Shown: piece by piece, positions 16,921-26,839 of the stretch
How the letters are laid out: each line of letters starts with the position of its first letter
How positions within the stretch are numbered: the first letter of the stretch is position 1
NCBI GenBank assembly: GCA_020725265.1
Contig: DYFK01000013.1
Span: 24,646-88,645, forward strand
DNA: 64,000 nt
Direction: 5' to 3'
From: Hydrogenophilus sp.
GTDB lineage: Bacteria; Pseudomonadota; Gammaproteobacteria; Burkholderiales; Thiobacillaceae
Program-made: the position numbers and the translations under genes
The notes under the pieces: generated by a model
Seen by the model: the letters and a program-made list of their open reading frames with translations, nothing else
Database searches by the model: none
What the model was told of the DNA's origin: nothing

Positions 16921-18507
16921 ATGACCACACCCGAGTCCGCCCCGCTCCGCAAGCTCGAACAGCTCAACGCCATCGGCGTGGCGCTCTCGCGAGAGGAAAA
17001 CATCGACCACCTGCTGGAGCGCATCCTCCGCTCCGCCATCGAGCTGACCAGCGCCGACGCCGGCACCATCTACCAGACCAATCCGGCGCGCGAGCTGGAG
17101 TTCCGCATCCTGATCAACCGCACCCTGGGTCTGGAACTGGGCGGCAGCCAGGGCGGCGGCATCGATCTGCCGGCCATCGCCATGTTCGACGCCGACGGCC
17201 GGCCCAACGACCGCATGGTCGCCGCCCATGCCGCCGCCCGCCAGACCACGGTCAACATCGCTGATGCCGAGCAGGCGCAAGGCTTCGATTTTTCCGGCAC
17301 GCGTGAATTCAACCGGCGCCTGGGCTACGTCTCGAAATCCTTCCTGACCGTGCCCCTGATCGACCACCACCGGGAAACCATCGGCGTGCTGCAACTCATC
17401 AACGCGCTCGACGCCGGCACCGGCGCGATCCGCGCCTTCACCGCCGACGAACAAGCGCTCGCGGAATCGCTCGCCTCGCAGGCGGCCATCGCCTATACCA
17501 AGCGGCGCCTGATCGACCAGTTCGCGCAATTGTTCGAATCCCTGGTCACCCTGATCAACAACGCCATCGACGAGAAATCACCGTACACCAACCGGCATTG
17601 CGAACGGGTGCCGCTGCTGACCATGATGATCGCCGAAGCCGCGCACCGGGAAACCGACGGCCCGCTCGCCGATTTCCGCATGGACGACCGCGACCGCTAC
17701 GAACTGCGCATCGCCAGTCTGATGCACGACTGCGGCAAGATCACCACGCCGGTTCACGTGATGGACAAGGCCACCAAGCTGGAAACCCTGTTCGACCGCA
17801 TCGAACTGATCGACACCCGTTTCGAAATCCTGCGCCGGGACGCCGCCATCGCGCGCCTGGAAGGCCTGCTGGCGAACCCGGCGGAGGCCGAACGCATCGA
17901 CGCGGAATACCGCGACCGGCTGGCCCGGCTCGCCGACGACCAGGCCTTCCTGCGCCGCTGCAACATCGGCGGCGAAACCATGGCGGCGGCCGATCAGGCG
18001 CGCGTCGGCGTCATCGCCGGCCAGCGCTGGCGCGACGCCGAGGGCCGGGAACAGCCCTTCCTGAACGCCGACGAGACCGCCTGCCTGCGCATCGAACACG
18101 GCACCCTGACCGAGGCGGAGCGGGAAATCATCAACAACCACATCCTTTCCACCATCCACATGCTGGAAGCGCTGCCCTGGCCCAAGCACCTGCGGCGCGT
18201 GCCGGAATTCGCCGGCGGCCACCACGAACGCGTCGATGGCAAGGGCTACCCGAAAGGCCTGACTGGCGACCAGATGTCGGTACAGGCCCGGATCATGGCC
18301 ATCGCCGACATCTTCGAAGCCCTCACCGCCGTCGACCGCCCTTACAAACCGCCCAAACCGCTCTCGGAAGCGCTCGCCATCATGCGCGCCATGGCCGGGG
18401 AAGGGCACATCGACCCGGACATCTTCGCAGTCTTCGTGCGCGAAGGAATCCACCTGGACTACGCCCGGCAATACCTCGAACCAGCGCAGGTGGATGTGAC
18501 GGGATGA
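16921..18507 (+). CDS. GAF and HD-GYP domain protein, probable c-di-GMP phosphodiesterase
   Basis: A 528-residue cytosolic protein. The GAF domain spans about 15-200 (ADAGTIYQTNPARELEFRIL, YVSKSFLTVPLIDHH). The HD-GYP domain starts near 205 with TNRHCERV, the metal-binding LMHDCGKITTP near 260, and HHERVDGKGYPKGL near 438. HD and HHE..DG.GYP motifs are about 175 residues apart because of an insert containing acidic helices. All catalytic motif residues are present. The ATG at 16921 is chosen from domain extent; no clear ribosome-binding site precedes it. Confidence 0.85.
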   Translation: MTTPESAPLRKLEQLNAIGVALSREENIDHLLERILRSAIELTSADAGTIYQTNPARELEFRILINRTLGLELGGSQGGGIDLPAIAMFDADGRPNDRMVAAHAAARQTTVNIADAEQAQGFDFSGTREFNRRLGYVSKSFLTVPLIDHHRETIGVLQLINALDAGTGAIRAFTADEQALAESLASQAAIAYTKRRLIDQFAQLFESLVTLINNAIDEKSPYTNRHCERVPLLTMMIAEAAHRETDGPLADFRMDDRDRYELRIASLMHDCGKITTPVHVMDKATKLETLFDRIELIDTRFEILRRDAAIARLEGLLANPAEAERIDAEYRDRLARLADDQAFLRRCNIGGETMAAADQARVGVIAGQRWRDAEGREQPFLNADETACLRIEHGTLTEAEREIINNHILSTIHMLEALPWPKHLRRVPEFAGGHHERVDGKGYPKGLTGDQMSVQARIMAIADIFEALTAVDRPYKPPKPLSEALAIMRAMAGEGHIDPDIFAVFVREGIHLDYARQYLEPAQVDVTG

Positions 18508-18538
18508 AACGAACCGGCGCGGCCGGTGGGAGCCAGCC

Positions 18539-18847
18539 TCAACCCACGTCCACCCAGACCTGGCCGGCGTCGCGCTTGGTGGGGTAGGTGACCAGCGGGC
18601 AATCCGCCGGTTCGTTGAGCGGCTGGCCGCTGGCGAGGTCGAAGTAGCTGCCGTGCAGGGAACACTTGATGGCGTTGCCCTTCACGCAGCCGAACCAGAG
18701 CGAATAATCCTCGTGGCTGCACATCTCGTCGACGCAGTAATGGCCAGCCTCGGCGCGGACCAGCAGCAGCGGCTTGCCGGTCGGGGCGACGCGCTTCATC
18801 TGGCCGACGGCGAGTTCATCGGCGTCGGCGACCGCGATCCAGGTCAT
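18539..18847 (-). CDS. Rieske-type [2Fe-2S] ferredoxin
   Basis: A 102-residue soluble Rieske protein. Cluster ligands are C43 and H45 in CSHEDY and C62 and H65 in KCSLHGS. The protein resembles ferredoxin components of NirD or dioxygenase type. It lies 13 bp downstream of the TrpD-like gene in the same orientation, so the two are probably co-transcribed. Electron partners are not visible nearby. Confidence 0.9.
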   Translation of the reverse strand: MTWIAVADADELAVGQMKRVAPTGKPLLLVRAEAGHYCVDEMCSHEDYSLWFGCVKGNAIKCSLHGSYFDLASGQPLNEPADCPLVTYPTKRDAGQVWVDVG

Positions 18848-18860
18848 GATCGCCCCCCGC

Positions 18861-19991
18861 TCAGCGGACGCGGGTCGCCGCGCGGCCGGAATCGAGCGCG
18901 GCGCGGACCAGGTCGGAGGCGGCCTTGAGCGTGGCGGCGCGGCCGAGGTGGTGCAGGATCAGGCTGGCGCCGAGCACCAGGGAATCGTAGGTGGCGCCCT
19001 TCTCGCCGCGCAGCGCGGCCAGACCGACGCGGGCCGCGGCCTGGGCGGTGGCCTGGATGTCGACGGCGATGGCGACCTCGTCGTCGCGCTCGGTCCTGGG
19101 CAGATCGTCCGGCAGCGGCACCGCGCGCGCGGTCTGCTCGATGCCGAGCTGGGCCGGGTCGAAGTCGATCTCGTATTCCTCGCCGTGGTTTTCATAGCGG
19201 CTGGCCTTGCCGGGCTGGCGCAGCGACGGGATGACGCCGCCCTCGACGCCGCGGATGATCAGCGCGGAATCGAAACCGGCGTGGCGGGCGAGCATGGCGT
19301 AGATGGGCGGATAGGGCTTGTGCACGTAGCCGGTGACCAGATGGGTCTTCTTGCGGCCGGCCAGCGGATGGGCCTGGGTCTCGACCGTGGTCACCGCCTG
19401 GCGCTTGATGATCTTGGCGCGCAGCGGGATCAGGTCGTGCAGCGCCGGGCAGAAGTGGGCCTGGTCGACATAGCTCCAGCCGAGCGCCGGATCGGCCAGG
19501 CGGGCGGCGGCGGCCTCGGGCGTCAGATCGACGTCGACGCCGGCGGCGCGCAGCACGTGGCGAGCGGTGACGCCATATTTCGGGCCGACCGCTTCCAGGC
19601 CGTGGCTGACCGCCGGCACGCCCAGCTCGGCCAGCAGCGGCGCCAGGAACGGCGCGGCCGGCAGACAGCGGTTGTAGCCATCGTAGGGATCGGAGATGTC
19701 GACCAGTTCGTCGACCTCGGCGGTGACCCGTTGGGTGGCGGTCAGGATGGCGTCGAGGATGCCCTTGAATTCGTCATGGGTCTCGCGCTTCATGCGCAGG
19801 GCGATGAAGTAGATGGCGGCCTGGACCGGATCGACCGCGTTTTCCAGGATCGCGCGCATGCCCAGCGCGGCCTCCTCGCGCGAGATGTCCTTGGACAGCT
19901 CGGGGCCGGTGGCGATGCGCTGGATGATGGAATGCATGGTCCTGGCCAGATCGGCCGAAGCGGGTTGGGCGGAGGGGGTGGTGGCGTTCAT
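18861..19991 (-). CDS. TrpD-like glycosyl/phosphoribosyl transferase family protein
   Basis: A 376-residue homologue of anthranilate phosphoribosyltransferase. It has the helical N-terminal domain (residues 15-90) and the larger C-terminal domain. The glycine-rich PRPP-binding segment of true TrpD is changed to SDPYDGYNRCLPAAPF, and HGLEAVGPKYGVTARHVL follows. True tryptophan synthesis is therefore doubtful; it belongs with TrpD2/YbiB-like relatives of unclear substrate. The ATG at 19991 has AAGGAG upstream. Upstream in-frame sequence is antisense to the CDF gene. Confidence 0.7.
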   Translation of the reverse strand: MNATTPSAQPASADLARTMHSIIQRIATGPELSKDISREEAALGMRAILENAVDPVQAAIYFIALRMKRETHDEFKGILDAILTATQRVTAEVDELVDISDPYDGYNRCLPAAPFLAPLLAELGVPAVSHGLEAVGPKYGVTARHVLRAAGVDVDLTPEAAAARLADPALGWSYVDQAHFCPALHDLIPLRAKIIKRQAVTTVETQAHPLAGRKKTHLVTGYVHKPYPPIYAMLARHAGFDSALIIRGVEGGVIPSLRQPGKASRYENHGEEYEIDFDPAQLGIEQTARAVPLPDDLPRTERDDEVAIAVDIQATAQAAARVGLAALRGEKGATYDSLVLGASLILHHLGRAATLKAASDLVRAALDSGRAATRVR

Positions 19992-20123
19992 TAGCAACTC
20001 CTTAAAGATGCCGGAGCATAGGGAGCCGGGCCGGCTCCGGTCAACCTTGGCAAGGGTGGGGGCGGCACGGCTCGACCGGCCTGGCCGTGGCGCGGCATAC
20101 TCCACGCCCCCTCCCATCCCACC

Positions 20124-20747
20124 ATGTCCATGCCCTGCGTCTGTGAAAACGGCTGTTCCCTCGATCGCACCCAGGCGCGCCAGCGCGCCACGCTGCGCGC
20201 GGTGCTGGCGATCAACGCGGTCATGTTCGTGGTGATCGTCGCGGCCGCGCTGTATGGCCGCTCCGCCGCCCTGCTGTCGGACAGTCTCGACAACCTGGGT
20301 GACGCGATCACCTACGGATTGAGCCTGTACGCGGTCACGCGTGGCGCCGGAACGAAGGCGCGGGTGGCGCTGTTCAAGGGCATCCTGATCCTGCTCGCCG
20401 CCGGCGCGGTGGTCGGCCAGATCGTCTGGCGACTGTGGCATCCGGTGCTGCCGATGTTCGAGGTGATGGGTCTGTTCAGCCTGCTCGGCCTGGCCGCCAA
20501 CGGACTCTGCCTGTTCCTGCTCACCCGCCATCGCCACGAGGACATCAACATGAGCTCGGTGTGGGAATGCTCGCGCAACGACATCGCCGCCAACCTGTCG
20601 GTGTTCGTCGCCGCCGGCGCGGTCTGGCTGGTTGGCGCCGGCTGGCCGGACCTGGTGGTCGCCGCCGCGCTGGCGACGCTGCTGATGCGCTCGGCCTGGC
20701 GGGTGATCGGCGCCGCGCGCCGCGAACTGTCGACGACTGGTCGTTGA
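20124..20747 (+). CDS. Cation diffusion facilitator-like membrane protein
   Basis: A 207-residue inner-membrane protein similar to the transmembrane part of CDF/ZitB metal exporters. Key segments are SAALLSDSLDNLGDAITYG near residue 47 (the metal-site helix with D..D..D) and SSVWECSRNDIAANLSVFV near 145. About five or six TM helices are visible. The cytoplasmic C-terminal metal-sensing domain is absent, making it short. The N-terminus MPCVCENGCSLD is Cys-rich and may bind metal. Confidence 0.75.
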   Translation: MSMPCVCENGCSLDRTQARQRATLRAVLAINAVMFVVIVAAALYGRSAALLSDSLDNLGDAITYGLSLYAVTRGAGTKARVALFKGILILLAAGAVVGQIVWRLWHPVLPMFEVMGLFSLLGLAANGLCLFLLTRHRHEDINMSSVWECSRNDIAANLSVFVAAGAVWLVGAGWPDLVVAAALATLLMRSAWRVIGAARRELSTTGR

Positions 20748-20883
20748 CGCGCGCGGCATGTGCGCCGGACACGCGACAATCGTTGCATTGTCGACAAGCC
20801 GCCCGGTCCACCGTCGCATCCTAACCATCTGATTTTTCCGGAATCCGCCCCCTGAGCAGGCCAGGCACGGGTTTTGCTTGACA

Positions 20884-20964
20884 AGGGCGGGATATTTTGC
20901 CCCCCGCCATTTGGCATACCGTTCCCGCGTGAAATCCTACCGGCCTTCTGGGCCGGTTTTTTTA
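20884..20964 (+). terminator. Two hairpins and T-run upstream of FCSD module 1
   Basis: GGCGGG..CCCGCC (about 20886-20909) is followed by CCGGCC-TTCTG-GGCCGG-TTTTTTT (20940-20964), a good intrinsic terminator. It could end the CDF-like gene transcript or act as a leader attenuator for the cytochrome genes. A TTGACA hexamer at 20878-20883 just upstream has no convincing -10, so a small RNA is only a possibility. Confidence 0.6.
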
Positions 20965-21013
20965 GTCAGTCATATTAGAAAATCACTATTTACTTACGGA
21001 GTCGCACCCGGTC

Positions 21014-21334
21014 ATGAGTCTGTCCCAACGCCTCGCGCGCCTGTTCGCGCTGATCACCGCCACCTTCGCCGCCAGCGCCATCGCCGGCAAGGAACCCGCC
21101 ATCGCCACCGGCAAGATGCTCGGTGACACCTGCGCCTCCTGCCACGGCACGCGCGGCAAGAGCTTCGACGAATACATGCCGTCGCTGGCCGGCATCGACC
21201 GCCAGCAACTGGTGCGCGCCATGCGCGACTATCGCGCCGATCGCCGCGCCAGCGTGGTGATGAACCGTATCGCCAAGGGCTACGACGACCGCGAGATCGA
21301 AGCCATCGCCGACTATTTCTCACGTATCCGCTGA
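21014..21334 (+). CDS. Monoheme c-type cytochrome, FCSD module 1
   Basis: A 106-residue periplasmic class I cytochrome c with a signal peptide (about 1-24, ASAIA-GKEP), heme motif CASCH near residue 38, and a probable Met ligand in the VVMNRIAKGYDD segment. It matches the cytochrome subunit that accompanies FCSD flavoproteins and takes electrons from the flavin. The flavoprotein gene follows 11 bp downstream. An equivalent short cytochrome opens module 2 at 29494. Confidence 0.87.
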   Translation: MSLSQRLARLFALITATFAASAIAGKEPAIATGKMLGDTCASCHGTRGKSFDEYMPSLAGIDRQQLVRAMRDYRADRRASVVMNRIAKGYDDREIEAIADYFSRIR

Positions 21335-21345
21335 GGAGACCCGTC

Positions 21346-22635
21346 ATGCCCATCTCCCGCCGAGAACTGCTCAAGGCGCTGGCCGCCGCCGGCGCCCTGC
21401 TGCCTACCGCCACCCTGGCCAAGCCGCGCGGCCGCGCCGGCCACGTCGTCATCATCGGTGGCGGCATCGGCGGCGCCACCGCCGCCAAATACCTGCGCCT
21501 GGCCGCGCCGGCCGTCCGGATCACGCTGATCGAACCCGGCAATCGCTTCCTCACCTGCCTGCGCAGCAACGACGTCATGGTCGGGCACATGAAGCTCGAC
21601 GACATCACCTTCACCTACGACGCGCTGCGCAGCCGCTACGGCATCGAAGTGATCCACGATCGCTGCATCGGCTTCGATCCGAAGCGCAAGACCGTGCAGC
21701 TAGACCGGGGTGGCAAGCTCGGCTACGACAAGCTGATCGTGTCGCCCGGCATCGACATGATCCATGGCGACGTCGAGGGCTATAACCGCGAGGTCGCGGA
21801 AAGCGTGATGCCGCACGGCTGGAAAGCCGGCGCGCAAACCCTGTTGCTGAAAAAGCAGCTGGAAGCCGTGCCGGCGGGCGGCACCTGGCTGATGGTGGCG
21901 CCACCGCTGCCCTACCGCTGTCCGCCCGGCCCCTACGAGCGCGCCTCGCTGGTGGCGGAGTGGTTCCAGCGGCACAACCCGACCGCCAAGGTGGTCATCC
22001 TCGATCCCAAGGACGCCTTCACCAAGGACGTGCCGTTCCGCAAGGCCTGGGAGCGTCTGTACGGCTACAACACGCCGAACTCGATGATCGAATGGATTCC
22101 CGCCGCGCAAGGCGGCAAGGTGCTGCGCGTCGATGCCGCCGCCGGGATCGTGCATGCCCAGGCCGGCGCATTCCGGGCCGATGCCATCAACTACATTCCG
22201 CCCCAGCGCGCCGGCACGCTGGCCTTCCGGCTCGGCCTCACCAACCGCGACGGCTGGTGCCCGGTGAACCGGCGCACGTTCGAATCGGAAGTGGTGCGCG
22301 ACGTCCACGTCATCGGCGATGCCAGCGTGGCCGACGCCATGCCCAAGTCCGGCTACTCGGCCAACTCCCAGGCCAAGGTCGCCGCCCAGGCGGTGGCCGA
22401 CATGCTGGCCGGACGGACGCCGGGCGAGCCGGCCATGATCAACGTCTGCTACAGCCTGGTCAGCCAGGACTACGGCATCTCCATCGCCGACATCTTCAAG
22501 GTCGTCGACAACCGCATCATCAAGCTGCCCGCGTCGGGCGTCTCGCCGATCACCGATTCGCCGGCGCAACCGTTGCTGGAAGCCATCTACCAGCGCAACT
22601 GGCATCGCACTTTCGCCAATGACTGCTTCGCCTGA
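21346..22635 (+). CDS. fccB: Flavocytochrome c sulfide dehydrogenase flavoprotein, copy 1
   Basis: Oxidises sulfide in the periplasm and passes electrons to c cytochromes. The 429-residue protein opens with a Tat-like signal (SRRELLKALAAAG) and the FAD-binding GGGIGGATAAKYL. C71, in FLTCLRSNDV, aligns with the Cys that covalently binds FAD in Allochromatium FccB (FAD-cysteinyl link). The redox-disulfide cysteines are kept in PYRCPPGPYER and NVCYSLVS. The C-terminal NDCFA end is typical. It is flanked by mono- and diheme cytochrome genes. Copy 2 is at 29796. Confidence 0.93.
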   Translation: MPISRRELLKALAAAGALLPTATLAKPRGRAGHVVIIGGGIGGATAAKYLRLAAPAVRITLIEPGNRFLTCLRSNDVMVGHMKLDDITFTYDALRSRYGIEVIHDRCIGFDPKRKTVQLDRGGKLGYDKLIVSPGIDMIHGDVEGYNREVAESVMPHGWKAGAQTLLLKKQLEAVPAGGTWLMVAPPLPYRCPPGPYERASLVAEWFQRHNPTAKVVILDPKDAFTKDVPFRKAWERLYGYNTPNSMIEWIPAAQGGKVLRVDAAAGIVHAQAGAFRADAINYIPPQRAGTLAFRLGLTNRDGWCPVNRRTFESEVVRDVHVIGDASVADAMPKSGYSANSQAKVAAQAVADMLAGRTPGEPAMINVCYSLVSQDYGISIADIFKVVDNRIIKLPASGVSPITDSPAQPLLEAIYQRNWHRTFANDCFA

Positions 22636-22641
22636 CCGAAC

Positions 22642-23370
22642 ATGAAAAAAACCTGCCTTGCCCTTACCCTCGCCACCCTCCTGTGCGGCGGCGCCGCCGT
22701 CGCCGGCAACAGCGCCCGGACCAACGCCATGCCCGAGTGGGACAGCGACCAGCTCGAACAGATCCTGACCCGTGCCAACACCGGCAACCCGGTGGAAGGC
22801 GAACGCCTGCACCATTACCTGTATTGCTCGGCCTGTCATGGCCACGACGGCAACTCGCCATCGCGCAACTGGCCAAGCCTGACCGGCCAGAAGCCGGACT
22901 ACGTCATGAAGACGCTGCTCGACTACCGTCAGGACATGCGCCGCGACCATTACCGGAAAGCCGAGGTCATGACGCGCATGACCCGCTTGCTGGACGAGAC
23001 CCAGATGGCCGATCTGGCCGCCTACTACGCCAGCCGGCCGGCGCCGGTGGTGCCACCGCAGACCAAGCCGTTACTCGCGAAAAAAGGTGCCCGGCTGGCG
23101 CGTGACGGCGACGGCAAGCGCGGCATCGCCGCCTGTTCCGGCTGCCATGGCGAACATGGCGAATCCGGCATCACGCCGGACACCCCGGCGCTGGCCGGGC
23201 AAACACCGGAATACTTCATCCTGGCCATGAAGATGTATCGCGACGGCATGCGCACTTCCGATCTCGGCGGCGTCATGCGCATGTTCGCGAAACCTCTGAC
23301 CGACGCGGAAATCGAGGCGCTCGCCCACTATTACGCCAGCCTGGGCAGCAAACGCGAGGCGATGCGCTAG
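22642..23370 (+). CDS. Diheme cytochrome c4-like protein, FCSD module 1
   Basis: A 242-residue periplasmic protein with a signal peptide (about 1-21) and two cytochrome c domains, hemes at CSACH near residue 63 and CSGCH near 168. This is the cytochrome c4 arrangement. It is the third gene of module 1 and a likely carrier between the FCSD and a terminal oxidase. Its stop codon overlaps the convergent radical SAM gene's stop at the palindrome CTAG (23367-23370). Confidence 0.9.
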   Translation: MKKTCLALTLATLLCGGAAVAGNSARTNAMPEWDSDQLEQILTRANTGNPVEGERLHHYLYCSACHGHDGNSPSRNWPSLTGQKPDYVMKTLLDYRQDMRRDHYRKAEVMTRMTRLLDETQMADLAAYYASRPAPVVPPQTKPLLAKKGARLARDGDGKRGIAACSGCHGEHGESGITPDTPALAGQTPEYFILAMKMYRDGMRTSDLGGVMRMFAKPLTDAEIEALAHYYASLGSKREAMR

Positions 23371-25315
23371 CGCCTGCCGGCGCCGCCGACGCGCTGACCG
23401 AGCGCCCGTTCGATGAAGTCGCGCGGCACCCGGGCGCGCGGCACCCGGTCCTCGAACCAGCCGCGCACGTCGTCGTCCAGGCCAAGGCCGTGCATGTAGT
23501 TGTATAGCGCCTTGTTCAGGGCGACGCCGAGCGCGTCGTGATCGACGCCGGTGGGGTCGGTGAACGGCACGTCGTTCTTCGCGAAGGTGATGGCCGGCAA
23601 CGGCTTCAGCGTGATGCCGTAATGCGCGGGGTCGAGGCCGACCGGGGAATGCGCGGTGCAGGCGAAGCGATGGAAGAAGCCGGACTGGATGCAGCCGGCG
23701 GCGAACAGTTGGCGCACGTATTCGAGGGCGTCCACCGTGTCCTGCGCGGTCTGGGTCGGGAAACCGTACATCAGGTAGGCGTGGACCAGGATGCCGGCCT
23801 CGGTGAAGGCGTGGGTGACGCGCGCGACCTGCTCCACCGACACGCCCTTGTTCATCAGCTTGAGCAGGCGGTCCGAGGCGACCTCGAGGCCGCCCGACAC
23901 GGCGATGCAGCCGCTGTCGGCGAGCTGCTGGCAGAGTTCCGGCGTGAACGACTTCTCGAAGCGGATGTTGCCCCACCAGGAGATGGCGCGGTTGCGCCGT
24001 TGCAGCTCCTCGGCCATGGCCTTGAGCGCCTTCGGCGGCGCGGCTTCGTCGACGAAGTGGAAGCCGGTCTGGCCGGTTTCGGCGATCACCGCCTCGATGC
24101 GGTCGACCAGCAGTTCGGCCGAGGCGGCCTCGTAGCGGGCGATGTAGTCCAGGCTGACATCGCAGAAACTGCATTTCTTCCAATAGCAGCCGTGGGCGAC
24201 GGTGAGCTTGTTCCAGCGCGCGTCCGACCACAGCCGGTGCATGGGATTGAGCATGTCGAGGACGCCGAGATAACGGTCCAGTGGCAGACCGTCCCAGGTC
24301 GGCGTGCCCACCTCGGCGAAGGGGATGTCCGGCTCGCCACAATCGATGTAGCGCGCCACGCCGGCCTCGCGCAGGAAAGTCCGCGCCAGTCGATCAACCG
24401 GCCGTTCCCCTCGCAGGTGCTCCAACAACGCCAACACCGGCCGTTCGCCATCGTCCAGCGTCACATAATCGAAAAAGTCGAACACGCGCGGCTCCGCCAG
24501 CTCGCGCAATTCAGTGTTGACGTAACCGCCGCCGAGCACGGTGACCACGTCCGGGCGCGCGGCCTTGATCGCCCGGGCGATGCGGAAGGCGCCATAGACC
24601 GAGCCCGGGAACGGCACCGAGACCAGCACCACGTCCGGCGCGTGGCGGTCGAGCGCGGCCACGGTCAGTTCGCGCAGCGTGGCGTCGACCAGGGTTTCCG
24701 GCGCCGCCAGCGCCTCGGCCAGCGGCGCGAAGGTCGGCTGGCTCAGAGCCAGCGACTCGGCGTAGCGGACGAATTCGAAACGCTCGTCGACCGCCTCGCG
24801 CAGCACGTCGGCGAGATCGTTCAGGTACAGGGTGGCGAAGTGGCGCGCGCGATCATGCGTGCCCAGCGCGCCGAATGCCCAGGCCAGCGGATCGCCGCCG
24901 TCCGGGTCGTAGTAGACGTCGAGGGATTCGAAACGCGCGCCTTCCGGCAGGAAATGCCGGCCGGCGATACGGTGCGCCATGCTCGGGTCGCGTCCTTGCA
25001 GGAAAGCGACGGCGGCATCGACGCTGGCCAGATGGCGGTGGAATTCGCGCAGGAACGCCTTGGTCCGTCGGCCGCGCCGCTTGCCCGGAATCGCCTCGAT
25101 GGCGGCGCGCATCGCCCGCAAACCGTCCGCCGAGAACAGCTTCAGCACCAGCGCCAGCGCCAGATCCTCCTGCGCCGCGTCGATGCCACGCGAACGCAGG
25201 AAACCGGTCAGGTAGGCGGTGGACGGATACGGGACATTGAGCTGCGTCATCGGCGGGATGACGGCCAGGACGCGCGGGGTCATCGGCATCCGTCGTTCAA
25301 CCGAGGATTCGAGGT

Positions 25316-25319
<4 letters not shown>
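23367..25319 (-). CDS. B12-binding-type radical SAM protein
   Basis: A 650-residue protein with an N-terminal cobalamin-binding-like Rossmann region (about 15-300; APDVVLVSVPFPGSVYGAFR, VVTVLGGGYVN) and a radical SAM core. The cluster motif CYWKKCSFC near residue 385 is CX4CX2C, not the canonical CX3CX2C, a spacing seen in some B12-binding family members. Substrate unknown. The ATG at 25319 overlaps the regulator's stop by 4 bp, so both are one operon and the gene may belong to the regulated sulfur system. Confidence 0.8.
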
Positions 25320-26611
<1,292 letters not shown>

Positions 26612-26638
26612 GGCGACACGGCAGGCCTTCGCCGGAAC

Positions 26639-26652
26639 TGTCAATATTGACA
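26639..26652. promoter_or_regulatory. Palindromic enhancer-site candidate 1
   Basis: TGTCAATATTGACA is a perfect 14-bp palindrome about 130-140 bp upstream of the sigma-54 promoter, the usual range for an upstream activating site. GTCAA half-sites recur at 26671-26675 and 26681-26685. It is a candidate binding site for the divergently encoded activator. Confidence 0.55.
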
Positions 26653-26728
26653 ACAATATTCGACAAAACCGTCAATTACGTCAACACCCTCGATGAAAAA
26701 CCCGGGGACCACCCGGTCAACATATTTT

Positions 26729-26747
26729 TTGTTAATTTTATCAACAA
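26729..26747. promoter_or_regulatory. Palindromic enhancer-site candidate 2
   Basis: TTGTTAATTTTATCAACAA is an inverted repeat with 7-bp arms and one mismatch, 32 bp upstream of the -24 element. It lies in a strongly AT-rich block (26720-26770) that contrasts with the GC-rich genome. This fits an activator or IHF site, but assignment is by position only. Confidence 0.4.
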
Positions 26748-26778
26748 GTTGCCATAAAAACATAACCATTGTTGGATA

Positions 26779-26795
26779 TTGGCGCGCGTTTTGCT
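26779..26795 (+). promoter_or_regulatory. Sigma-54 promoter of the bd-like/FCSD operon
   Basis: TTGGCGCGCGTTTTGCT matches the -24/-12 consensus TTGGCACG-N4-TTGCT with one mismatch. GG (26781-26782) and GC (26793-26794) are exactly 10 bp apart. The expected transcription start is near 26806, giving a leader of about 34 nt before the ATG at 26840. The neighbouring divergent gene encodes a sigma-54 activator with GAFTGA. Confidence 0.8.
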
Positions 26796-26839
26796 TTATG
26801 CCTCTTGTGTCATTTCACTTCGCACAGGACGTTCAAAGC

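Noticed and set aside
18861..19991. trpD proper for tryptophan synthesis
   Set aside because: The PRPP-binding glycine loop is changed and no trp genes are adjacent.
20915..20935. Sigma-54-like site TTGGCATACCGTTCCC before FCSD module 1
   Set aside because: The -12 element has CC instead of GC at the required spacing.
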